From NCBI RefSeq assembly GCF_011045035.1, contig NZ_JAALAA010000010.1:124001-188000 (forward strand): a stretch of DNA of 64,000 bases. Reading direction: 5' to 3'. Position 1 is the stretch's first letter. The number at the start of each line of letters is the position of its first letter. Origin of the DNA: Nocardioides turkmenicus. Lineage in GTDB: Bacteria > Actinomycetota > Actinomycetes > Propionibacteriales > Nocardioidaceae. The position numbers were made by a program, and so were the translations under genes. Below are positions 56,926-64,000 of this stretch, piece after piece. Below the pieces are notes generated by a model. That model was not told where the DNA came from and ran no database searches. It worked only from the letters and a program-made list of their open reading frames with translations.

Positions 56926-59328
56926 CTAGCGCACGACCGTCGCGGTCGTGATCCGGCGGTCGGCGGGGCCGACGCGGTGGACGTCTCCGGTGATGGTGAC
57001 CAGCGCCTTGTCGCTGCCCGACCCGCTGGCGGCGGAGGCGGCATCGATCTCGGAGAGCTCGGCGATGCCCTCGGCGACCGCGGTGGCCACCTTCTCGCCG
57101 GCGGAGGCGGCGACCCAGACCTCGACGTCGCCGGGTTCGACGACCCGGGTGAGGCCGCGGTCGGCGAAGGCCAGCCTCGTCGTCGGCACGTCGAAGCGCA
57201 CCACCGCCGACTCGCCGGGCTCGAGCGCGACCCGCTGGTAGCCGAGCAGCTGCGAGACCGGCCGGACGACCGATGCCTGCAGGTCGCGCCCGTAGAGCTG
57301 GACCACGTCCACGCCCGCGACGTCACCGAGGTTGGTGACGGTCACCTCGACACCGAAGCTGTCCCCGGCCTCGACCGTACGGTCGGCCGAGAGGCCGCTG
57401 TGACCGAAGGTCGTGTAGGAGAGCCCGAAGCCGAACGGCCGTGCCGGGGTCGGGTCGGTGGCGGTGACCTCGGAGGGACCGCCCAGCAGCGGCTGCAGGT
57501 AGCTGTAGGGCTGGGTGCCGGAGACCCGCGGCAGCGACACCGGCAGCCGGCCCGACGGGTTGACCGCGCCCGAGATGATCCGGGCCACCGCCGCTCCGCC
57601 CTCCTCGCCGGGGAAGAACGCCTGCAGCACGGCCGCGGGACGCTCCTCGTCCTCGAGCGCCCAGCCGATGGCGTACGGCCTGCCGGTGACGACCACGAGG
57701 ACGACCGGCGTCCCGGTCGCGACGATCTCGGTGACCAGCTCGCGCTGCACGCCGGGAAGGTCGAGCGACTCGGAGTCGTTGCCCTCCCCCACCGTGCCAC
57801 GGCCGAAGAGCCCGGCCTGGTCGCCGACGACGACCACGGCGACGTCCGCACCTTCGGCCGCGGCGACGGCCGCCGGGAAGCCGGAGCGGTCGGAGCCCTC
57901 GACGTCACAGCCGGCGACGACCTCGTAGGAGGACGCGCCGAGCTCGGTCCGGAGCGCGTCCGCGATCGTCGGCAGCTCGATGCCCAACGGCTTGTCGGGG
58001 TAGCTCGCCATCACGTGGTTGACGAAGGAGTAGCAGCCCATCAGCGCCTCGGAGCGGTCGGCGTTGGGGCCGATGATCGCCACCTTGCCGGCGCCACCCG
58101 CGAGCGGGAGGACCCCGTCGTTGCTGAGCAGCACCACCGACTCCTCGGCCAGCCGACGGGCCAGCGCACGGTGGGCGGGCGAGTCCAGGTCGATCGACTC
58201 CGGCGCACCCTCCTCCAGAGCCGTCGCGAACGACGGGTCGAGCAGGCCGAGCGACTCCTTCTGCGCCAGCGCCCGGAGCACCGCCCGGTCGACGAGCGAC
58301 TCGGACACCTCCCCGGAGCGGACCAGCGCCGCGAGCGGCTCGAGGTAGGCGTCCCCGCTGGGCAGCTCCACGTCGACGCCGGCCTCCAGGGCCAGGGCCG
58401 CGGCCCGCCCCCGGTCGGCGGCGATCGCGTGCATCACCGCGAGGAACGCCACCCCGAAGTAGTCGGCGACCACGACCCCGTCGAAGCCCCAGGTCTCACG
58501 CAGCAGCGTGGTGAGGTGCTCGACCGAGGAGTGCTGCGGCACCCCGTCGATGTCGTTGTACGACGCCATCACCGACCTCGCGCCACCGTCCAGCACCGCC
58601 ATCTCGAACGGCGGCAGATAGATGTCGGCGATCTCGCGCGGCCCCGCGGAGACGGGAGCGTGGTTGCGGCCGGCACGAGAACCGGAGTAGCCGACGAAGT
58701 GCTTCAGCGTGGCATGCACGCCGGCTGACTGCAGCCCCCGGACGTATGCCGTCCCGACCGTCCCGACGAGATAGGGGTCCTCGCCGATGGCCTCCTCGCA
58801 GCGGCCCCAGCGGGCGTCGCGGATGACGTCGAGCACCGGGGCGAGCCCCTGGTGCACGCCGAGGGCGCGCATGTCGTCACCGATCATCCGGGCCATCTCC
58901 TCGACGGCCTCGGGATCGAAGGACGCACCCCACGCCAGCGGCGTCGGGAAGGTCGCGGCCTCCCAGGCCGCCAGCCCGGTGAGGCACTCCTCGTGGACCA
59001 GGGCCGGGATCCCCAGCCGGGTCTGCGAGACCAGGCGTCTCTGCTCGGCCCACAGCCAGGCGGCCCGCTCGGCGGGATCGACGGGCCGGGTGCCGTACAC
59101 CCGGGTGTAGTGGCCCAGGCCGTGGGCGGTGATCTCCGAGAGGCGCGGGGCGCCGCCCTCGGCGTCGGGAGCCATCTCGTTGGCCATGGGTGCGACGACG
59201 TCGCCGCCGCGGTCGAGCCAGTAGCCCACGATCTGGGCGAGCTTCTCCTCCAGGGTCATCCGCGCGTGCAGGTCACGTACGCGTTCGGAGACCTGTGGCC
59301 AGGCAGGGAGGGGTGCGGATTGAGTCAC
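56926..59328 (-). CDS. Glycoside hydrolase family 3 (beta-xylosidase/beta-glucosidase)
   Basis: 800 residues from GTG 59328 (MTQSAPLPAWPQVSERVRDL). GH3 N-terminal barrel with KHFVGYSGSRAGRNHAPVS (Lys209-His210) and the nucleophile Asp289 in GFDGVVVADYFGV; then the alpha/beta sandwich domain with GPNADRSEALMGCYS, and a fibronectin III-like end (VTVTNLGDVAGVDVVQLYGRD). No signal peptide, so it acts inside on imported saccharides. Its place between a sugar transporter and xylAB argues for beta-xylosidase; beta-glucosidase is possible. The coding frame stays open upstream over the permease by chance. Confidence 0.88.
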   Translation of the reverse strand: MTQSAPLPAWPQVSERVRDLHARMTLEEKLAQIVGYWLDRGGDVVAPMANEMAPDAEGGAPRLSEITAHGLGHYTRVYGTRPVDPAERAAWLWAEQRRLVSQTRLGIPALVHEECLTGLAAWEAATFPTPLAWGASFDPEAVEEMARMIGDDMRALGVHQGLAPVLDVIRDARWGRCEEAIGEDPYLVGTVGTAYVRGLQSAGVHATLKHFVGYSGSRAGRNHAPVSAGPREIADIYLPPFEMAVLDGGARSVMASYNDIDGVPQHSSVEHLTTLLRETWGFDGVVVADYFGVAFLAVMHAIAADRGRAAALALEAGVDVELPSGDAYLEPLAALVRSGEVSESLVDRAVLRALAQKESLGLLDPSFATALEEGAPESIDLDSPAHRALARRLAEESVVLLSNDGVLPLAGGAGKVAIIGPNADRSEALMGCYSFVNHVMASYPDKPLGIELPTIADALRTELGASSYEVVAGCDVEGSDRSGFPAAVAAAEGADVAVVVVGDQAGLFGRGTVGEGNDSESLDLPGVQRELVTEIVATGTPVVLVVVTGRPYAIGWALEDEERPAAVLQAFFPGEEGGAAVARIISGAVNPSGRLPVSLPRVSGTQPYSYLQPLLGGPSEVTATDPTPARPFGFGLSYTTFGHSGLSADRTVEAGDSFGVEVTVTNLGDVAGVDVVQLYGRDLQASVVRPVSQLLGYQRVALEPGESAVVRFDVPTTRLAFADRGLTRVVEPGDVEVWVAASAGEKVATAVAEGIAELSEIDAASAASGSGSDKALVTITGDVHRVGPADRRITTATVVR

Positions 59329-59342
59329 AGGAACGTTCCGTT

Positions 59343-60194
59343 CTAGCCCTTGACCGCGCCCTGCAGGCCGCTGACGAGCCGGCGCTGGAAGGCGAGGAAG
59401 AGCACGAGGGCAGGGATCATCGCGAGCGTGGTGAACGCCAGGACGCCGGCGGTGTCGGCGGAGTGCTCGGTGGAGAAGTCGGCGACGCCGAGCGGGAGTG
59501 TGCGCATCTTGTCCTGGAGCAGCAGGAGCGGAAGCAGGTAGGCGTTCCAGGAGGTCACGAACGCCAGCACCCCGACGGTGATCATCCCGGGTGCCGACAG
59601 CGGCATCAGGACCCGCCAGAAGACGCCGATCCGGCTGGCGCCGTCCATCAGCGCCGCCTCCTCCAGCTCCTTGGGCAACGCCATCAGGAACGGCCGCAGG
59701 ATCACCACCGTCATCGGCAGCGCGAACGCCGCCTGCGGCAGGGCCACGCCCCACCAGGTGTTCGCCATGTGCAGGTTGCGGGTGATGATGATGAACAGCG
59801 GGATGATGGCCACGGCCGCCGGGAAGAGCAGTCCGAGCACGAAGACCATGAACAGCGCCTCGCGCCCCCGGAACTGGTAGCGAGCCAGCGGGTACGCCGC
59901 CATCAGCCCGAACACGACGGTCACCACCGTGGTGATGACCGCGATCATCGTCGAGTTGAGGGCGTACTGCCAGAACGACGGGTTCGACAGCACGCCGGCG
60001 TAGTTGGTCCACACCCACGGGTCGGGCAGCCCGGCCGGCTTGTCGGCCAACTGGGCGTTGGTGCGGAATCCTCCCAACGCGCCGTAGAGGACCGGGCCGA
60101 TCGTGATCGCGACGACGATCAGCGCGATCAGGTAGACCCACAGGTTGCCGCCGTCGCTGCGACGGCGCGGGGTGAGATCAGCGATGACGCTCAT
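59343..60194 (-). CDS. Carbohydrate ABC transporter permease (MalG-like)
   Basis: 283 residues, six membrane segments. N-terminal helix NLWVYLIALIVVAITIGPVLYGALGGF, and the EAA loop EEAALMDGASRIGVFWRVLMPLSAPG for ATPase docking; C-terminal QRRLVSGLQGAVKG is typical of this CUT1 subunit. It overlaps the partner permease by ATGA and lies 14 nt before the GH3 start. No ATPase gene is in the operon; a shared MsiK-type ATPase encoded elsewhere is likely, as known in Streptomyces. Confidence 0.93.
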   Translation of the reverse strand: MSVIADLTPRRRSDGGNLWVYLIALIVVAITIGPVLYGALGGFRTNAQLADKPAGLPDPWVWTNYAGVLSNPSFWQYALNSTMIAVITTVVTVVFGLMAAYPLARYQFRGREALFMVFVLGLLFPAAVAIIPLFIIITRNLHMANTWWGVALPQAAFALPMTVVILRPFLMALPKELEEAALMDGASRIGVFWRVLMPLSAPGMITVGVLAFVTSWNAYLLPLLLLQDKMRTLPLGVADFSTEHSADTAGVLAFTTLAMIPALVLFLAFQRRLVSGLQGAVKG

Positions 60195-61198
60195 ACCGTG
60201 TCCTCCTTGGTGTCACGTCGCAGGACGAAGACCTGGTAGGCAAGAGCCATCGCGAACGCGATGACGAACAGGATCACCGAGGCGGCGCCGGCGATGCCGT
60301 AGTTGTGGCGCTTGGTGCCCTCGTCGATGAGGTACGTCGCCATGGTGGCCGTCGCGTCCGCGGGACCACCCTGGGTGAGCACCCAGATCATGTCGAAGCA
60401 CTGGATCGAGCCGATCATGGAGAGGAAGGCCCAGGTACGCATCGTGGGCCCGAGCAGCGGGACCGTGATCCGCCACTGCGTCTGCCACCAGGAGGCGCCG
60501 TCGAGCTGGGCGGCCTCGTAGAGCTCCTCGGACACACCCTGCATGCCGGCCAGGAAGAGCAGCACGGCCAGGCCGAGGTACTTCCAGGTGAGCACCAGGA
60601 GCACGATCCACAGCGCGTACTCCGGGGTGCCGAGCCAGCCCTGCTCGGGCGGGGTGAGCCCGATCTGCGCGGTGACCGCGTCGATGAAGCCATATTGCGG
60701 CTGCAGCAGCTGGAGCCAGACCACCGCGGCGATGACCTCGGCCAGGACGTACGGCACGAAGATGATCGTGCGCAGCAGACCCTGACCCTTCATCTTCCGG
60801 TTCAGCAGGAGGGCGATGGCCACGCCCAGCGGGAGCTGGAGCAGGATCGAGCCCACCACGATGACCATGTTGTGGCCGACCGCGCTGCGGAAGACCTCGT
60901 CGCCGAGGACCTCGGCGTAGTTCTCCAGGCCGACGAAGTCGGTCAGGTCGCCGAAGCCCTTCCAGTCGTAGACGGAGAAGCGCACCGCGGTGACGATGGG
61001 CCAGGCGACGAAGAGCGCGATCAGCGCGAGCGCGGGGGTTACGAAGATCAGGATCTCCAGGCGCTTGCGCCAGGCGTCACCACGATGTCCGGTACCCCTC
61101 GGACCGCCGGAGGCCCGGCGTACAGGCTCTGTACGCCGGGCGCCCGATGTGGCGTGCCCTGGCGCCGCCGGAGCGGGTTCGGTCACGTCATGTGTCAC
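60191..61198 (-). CDS. Carbohydrate ABC transporter permease (MalF-like)
   Basis: 335 residues with a 45-residue Pro/Arg-rich cytoplasmic start, then KRLEILIFVTPALALIALFVAWPIVTAV and six membrane segments. EAA loop YEAAQLDGASWWQTQWRITVPLLGP. Partner of the MalG-like permease; follows the binding protein by 9 nt. CUT1 family, importing oligosaccharides such as xylobiose or related sugars (inferred from the neighbours). Confidence 0.92.
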   Translation of the reverse strand: MTHDVTEPAPAAPGHATSGARRTEPVRRASGGPRGTGHRGDAWRKRLEILIFVTPALALIALFVAWPIVTAVRFSVYDWKGFGDLTDFVGLENYAEVLGDEVFRSAVGHNMVIVVGSILLQLPLGVAIALLLNRKMKGQGLLRTIIFVPYVLAEVIAAVVWLQLLQPQYGFIDAVTAQIGLTPPEQGWLGTPEYALWIVLLVLTWKYLGLAVLLFLAGMQGVSEELYEAAQLDGASWWQTQWRITVPLLGPTMRTWAFLSMIGSIQCFDMIWVLTQGGPADATATMATYLIDEGTKRHNYGIAGAASVILFVIAFAMALAYQVFVLRRDTKEDTV

Positions 61199-61207
61199 AG
61201 GTTCGAC

Positions 61208-62497
61208 TCACTTTTCCTTGTCAGCCGCGGCCTGGGTGGCCGTGACGATGTCAGCAGCGTTGCCCTTGCCTGCGAAGACGTTGACGATGGCGTCGTTCAT
61301 CGCGCCGCCGACGGACTGGCCGAAGGCGGTGTCGAAGTAGAGCTGGACGTACGGCGCGCTGTCGCGCACCTTGATCAGGTCGGCCAGGGCCGGGTCGGTC
61401 AGCGCGCCGGTCGCGTCGGGGTTGGTCGGCAGGCCCATCCCGTTCTCCGCGAAGCCCGTCTGGACCTCGGTGGAGAGGAGGTGCTTGACGAAGTCGACCG
61501 AGGCGTCCGGGGCACCCTCGGAGACGGCCCAGGCGTCGCCGCCGCCCATCTGCGCGGCCGGGTCACCCTGGCCACCCTCGATCTGCGGGAAGGCGAACCA
61601 GCCGGTCTTGTCCCCCAGGCCCTTCTTGTCCTCGGTGATGCCCTGCATCACGCCCGGCTCCCAGTGACCGGCGAGCTCCATGGCGACCTTGCCGGTGGCC
61701 AGCAGACCCGACGCCGAGGTCGGCCCCTCCTGGGCTCCCGTGGAGAGGAAGCCGTTGTTGAACGGCTTCTTGGCGACGATGTCGGCGACGTCCTCGCCGG
61801 CCTTCTCGAAGCACGGGTCGGAGAAGTCGAGGCTCTTGACCGCATCGGTGAGCACGTCCTGCGAGCACTCCCGGACCGCGGTCCAGTAGTAGTAGTGCGC
61901 GGCCGGCCAGCCGTCCTTGGCGCCGACCGAGACCGGCTGGATGTTCGCCGCCTTGAGCTTGTCGACGGCGGCGTAGAAGTCCTCCATCGTCTCCGGCGCG
62001 GCGGTGATGCCGGCCTTGGCGAACAGGTCCTTGTTGTACCAGAACCCGACGACGCCGATGGAGAACGGCAGCGCGTACGTCTTGCCCTCGACCTGCCAGC
62101 CGGCGACCGAGCCGCCGATCATCTCGATCTCCTCGGCCGCGTCCTCGGACAGGTCCTTGGTCAGGCCGGCCTCGACGTGGTCGGCGAGCTCGCCGCCGCC
62201 ACGCTCCATGTAGACGTCCGGGACCTGCTCGGGGTCGCCACTCTGGAAGGCGGCGTCGAGCTTGGTGAGCATGTCCTCGTGGGCGAACGCCTGGACCTTG
62301 ACGTCGACGCCGGGGTTGGCCTTCTCGAAGTCCTTGGCGACCTGCTCGTAGTAGCCCTTGCCGGGATCGTTGTTGGAGTTGTGCCACCAGATGATGGTGT
62401 TGTCGTCGCCACCGGAGTCGCCCGAGCCGCCACAACCGGTGGCGGCAATCATCAGTCCGGCGCAGAGCGCGGCGAGTGCTTGTGTCTTCCTCGACAT
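61208..62497 (-). CDS. Extracellular sugar-binding lipoprotein of the ABC transporter
   Basis: 429 residues from ATG 62497, with GAAGAGG 9 nt upstream. Lipoprotein signal MSRKTQALAALCAGLMIAATGC places the lipidated Cys at 22. Solute-binding family 1 features: IIWWHNSNNDPGKGYYEQVAKDFEKANPGVDVKV, PFSIGVVGFWYNKDLFAKAGI, GKVAMELAGHWEPGV and GGGDAWAVSEGAPD. Receptor for the permeases downstream; divergent to lacI with an operator between. Confidence 0.93.
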   Translation of the reverse strand: MSRKTQALAALCAGLMIAATGCGGSGDSGGDDNTIIWWHNSNNDPGKGYYEQVAKDFEKANPGVDVKVQAFAHEDMLTKLDAAFQSGDPEQVPDVYMERGGGELADHVEAGLTKDLSEDAAEEIEMIGGSVAGWQVEGKTYALPFSIGVVGFWYNKDLFAKAGITAAPETMEDFYAAVDKLKAANIQPVSVGAKDGWPAAHYYYWTAVRECSQDVLTDAVKSLDFSDPCFEKAGEDVADIVAKKPFNNGFLSTGAQEGPTSASGLLATGKVAMELAGHWEPGVMQGITEDKKGLGDKTGWFAFPQIEGGQGDPAAQMGGGDAWAVSEGAPDASVDFVKHLLSTEVQTGFAENGMGLPTNPDATGALTDPALADLIKVRDSAPYVQLYFDTAFGQSVGGAMNDAIVNVFAGKGNAADIVTATQAAADKEK

Positions 62498-62594
62498 CGT
62501 GGAACCTCTTCGTTGCAAGCTCTGGGTGGGTGGGGTATGTGACTGCCGCCACATCGTCGGGGTCGAGCATGGCTGGTGTGGGCGGGCGATGTCA

Positions 62595-62614
62595 ATCGTT
62601 GTCGATAACGATTT
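62595..62614. promoter_or_regulatory. LacI-family operator between the sugar transporter and lacI
   Basis: AATCGTTGTCGATAACGATT is a 20-bp palindrome with a single mismatched pair and the central CG expected of LacI-family operators. On the minus strand it runs into TTGACA (62591-62596), a good -35 for the binding-protein gene, so a bound repressor would shut that promoter. It is 43 bp upstream of the lacI start. Confidence 0.78.
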
Positions 62615-62657
62615 CGTAGAGAGGCGGAAGATGACCCGAGTGGGCTAGTGTCAGATC

Positions 62658-63689
62658 ATGAGCACGCTCGACCAGCCCCGCCCGCGACGGGTGACGATCA
62701 CGGACGTCGCCCGGGAGGCGGGCGTTTCGGTGGCCACGGTCTCGAAGGTGATCAACGAGCGCTACGGGGTCAGCGAGGCGACGACCGAGAAGGTCCTCGC
62801 CGTCATCGACCAGCTCGGCTACCAGTCATCGCTCATCGCCTCGAGCCTGCGCCGCAAGTCGACCGGCGTCATCGGTGTGCTCGTCGCCGAGTTCGAGCCC
62901 TACTCCGCCGAGCTCCTCAAGGGCATCTCGGCGGCCTTGGACGGCACCGGCTACGAGCTGCTGGCCCACGCCGGCCGCACCGGTGCCCACAACCACACCG
63001 GCTGGGAGCGTCGCTCGCTCTCCCGTCTCGGCCACACCCTCATCGACGGGGCGATCGTGGTCACCCCGTCGATGATCATCACCGACGAGACCACCATCCC
63101 GGTGGTCGCGATCGACCCTCACACCGGACCCGACGGCCCGATGACCGTCGACGCCGACAACATCACCGGCGCCAGGCTCGCGGTCGACCACCTGGTCGGG
63201 CTCGGCCACCGGCGCATCGGGTTCCTCGGCGGTCGCCCCGACCTCCGCTCTGCGGCCCTGCGCGAGCAGGGCTTCCGTGAGGCTCTCCACGACGCCGGCC
63301 TGAGCGTCTCTCCCGAGCTGATCCGGGTGGGCGGCTACCACCCCGAGCTCGCCGAGGCACCGGCCCGCGAGCTGCTCTCGCTGCCTGCGGGCGAGCGCCC
63401 GACCGCCATCTTCGCCGCCAACGACATCTCCGCGATCAAGGTCATCGAGGTCGCCGGCTCGCTCGGCCTGAGGGTTCCCGAGGACCTCTCGGTGATCGGC
63501 TTCGACAACGTACCCGAGGCCCGCGACGCCACTCCCCCGCTCACCACCGTCGCCCAGCCGCTCCACGAGATGGGCCGGGCCGCCTTGGAGCTCCTCCTCG
63601 AGCTGCTCGAGGGCAAGCAGACCGAGCGCCACCTGCGGCTGCCGGCCGAGCTGGTCGTCCGCAGCAGCACCGCCCCGCCGAAACCGTAG
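62658..63689 (+). CDS. LacI family transcriptional regulator
   Basis: 343 residues. N-terminal helix-turn-helix VTITDVAREAGVSVATVSKVINERYGVSEAT with the hinge YQSSLIASSLRRKSTGVIGVLV, then the periplasmic-binding-like effector domain (AAVDHLVGLGHRRIGFLGG-type core, IFAANDISAIKVIEVAGSLGLRVPEDLSVIGFDNV). No Shine-Dalgarno precedes the ATG; TAGTGT (62646-62651) as -10 would place the start at the ATG, so the mRNA may be leaderless. Likely represses the divergent sugar transporter and GH3 operon. Confidence 0.92.
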   Translation: MSTLDQPRPRRVTITDVAREAGVSVATVSKVINERYGVSEATTEKVLAVIDQLGYQSSLIASSLRRKSTGVIGVLVAEFEPYSAELLKGISAALDGTGYELLAHAGRTGAHNHTGWERRSLSRLGHTLIDGAIVVTPSMIITDETTIPVVAIDPHTGPDGPMTVDADNITGARLAVDHLVGLGHRRIGFLGGRPDLRSAALREQGFREALHDAGLSVSPELIRVGGYHPELAEAPARELLSLPAGERPTAIFAANDISAIKVIEVAGSLGLRVPEDLSVIGFDNVPEARDATPPLTTVAQPLHEMGRAALELLLELLEGKQTERHLRLPAELVVRSSTAPPKP

Positions 63690-63709
63690 TCCTGGCGGGC
63701 CGAGACCGT

Positions 63710-63749
63710 AGAAGTGGCGGACGAAACTGTCGTTTCGTCCGCCACTTCT
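63710..63749. repeat. Inverted-repeat element (family B) between lacI and xylH
   Basis: AGAAGTGGCGGACGAAA (63710-63726) pairs perfectly with 63733-63749 across a 6-nt loop. Outer partial pairing GCCGAGA / TTTCGGC brackets it. It lies 20 bp past each of the two convergent stops, a good place for a bidirectional terminator, and resembles the element at 48796-48859. Confidence 0.85.
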
Positions 63750-63768
63750 GCAGTTTCGGCGAGAGGGG

Positions 63769-64000
63769 CTACACGTGTCCGGTAGCCGAAGCCCGGCGCC
63801 GGGACAGGGCGTCGACGCTCGCCGCGACCAGTAGGACCAGGCCGGTGACCATCCAGACGGTGCCCTGAGGCTGGTCGAGCAGGCCCATCCCGTTGTCGAT
63901 GACGGCCACCACCGTGCCACCGATGACCGCGTCGATGACCCGGCCCTTGCCGCCGAAGAGCGAGGTGCCACCGATGACGGCGGCACCGACGGCGTACAGC
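63769..64000 (-). CDS. XylH/RbsC-type sugar ABC transporter permease, C-terminal end
   Basis: Partial: the last 77 codons, with the start beyond the window. The sequence LYAVGAAVIGGTSLFGGKGRVIDAVIGGTVVAVIDNGMGLL, then a final membrane helix VWMVTGLVLLVAASVDALSRR, matches the C-terminus of XylH-type CUT2 permeases. Direction and place next to the xylose genes suggest a D-xylose importer (xylFGH) continuing past the edge. Convergent with lacI. No ORF cutoff would catch this fragment. Confidence 0.82.
   Translation of the reverse strand, partial: LYAVGAAVIGGTSLFGGKGRVIDAVIGGTVVAVIDNGMGLLDQPQGTVWMVTGLVLLVAASVDALSRRRASATGHV

Noticed and set aside
55540..58728. Plus-strand open frame of over 1,000 codons
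   Set aside because: Runs out of frame through the ROK gene and antisense to the GH3 gene; low-complexity Arg-rich product.
56926..60141. Apparent 1,071-residue fusion upstream of the GH3 enzyme
   Set aside because: The upstream part is the MalG-like permease in another frame; GH3 homology begins at GTG 59328.
1..64000. CRISPR arrays, tRNA or rRNA genes, insertion sequences, prophage
   Set aside because: No regularly spaced direct repeats with unique spacers, no cloverleaf or rRNA sequence, and no transposase, integrase or phage protein was recognised on either strand.

Overview
The window is high-GC actinobacterial chromosome. The gene order (pyrRBC, nusB-efp-aroQ, aroBKC, aroE-mltG-ruvX-alaS, then aspS-hisS, relA-apt-secFD-yajC-ruvBAC-yebC-pdxTS-pgsA) follows the conserved actinobacterial plan known from Mycobacterium and Streptomyces. 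Codon use and protein flavour point to Nocardioidaceae, probably Nocardioides or a close relative; that genus call is an inference. Most core genes lie on the minus strand in tightly coupled runs with ATGA or TGATG overlaps. I see no tRNA, rRNA, CRISPR array, insertion sequence or prophage.

Layout. 1-1.7 kb: the start of a secreted GH18 endoglycosidase (cut by the window edge), a DUF2200 protein and a methyltransferase. 1.8-8.7 kb: pyrR-pyrB-pyrC with a PyrR-binding loop just ahead of the pyrR ribosome binding site, a quinone oxidoreductase, a ParA/MinD-like ATPase with an altered P-loop, then nusB, efp and aroQ. 8.8-12.5 kb: an accessory block (TetR, acyl-CoA dehydrogenase, AraC, VOC protein, membrane protein) separating aroQ from aroB. 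12.7-23.9 kb: aroB-aroK-aroC, a prepilin peptidase coupled to aroE, mltG, ruvX, alaS, two small membrane proteins and rarA.

23.9-34.4 kb: two tandem peptide ABC-transporter operons, both in the order DppC, binding protein, DppB. Only the upstream one carries the ATPases DppD and DppF. 34.6-43.1 kb: aspS-hisS-glyoxalase-like hydrolase, a DUF349 protein, a 53-residue small membrane protein, relA and apt. 43.1-52.7 kb: secF-secD-yajC, ruvB-ruvA-ruvC, yebC, pdxT-pdxS, an inositol-monophosphatase-like gene and a CDP-alcohol phosphatidyltransferase (probable phosphatidylinositol phosphate synthase). 52.9-64 kb: a pentose/xyloside island with xylB and xylA, a divergent ROK regulator, a GH3 glycosidase, a three-gene sugar ABC transporter, a divergent LacI regulator and the end of a XylH-type permease. 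The logic is import of xylosides, hydrolysis by GH3, then xylose isomerase and xylulokinase.

No clearly new multi-gene system is visible. The most notable unexplained signals are in the spaces between genes: a family of long perfect palindromes built on CGAGTCGG...CCGACTCG, a second family with a CGACGAAA...TTTCGTCG stem, a nested inverted repeat right after pyrC, a 26-bp-arm inverted repeat after aroB, and a 21-bp-period array of TCGGCCGA beyond xylB. Well-placed candidate operators occur at the ROK, LacI, TetR and GH18 promoters.
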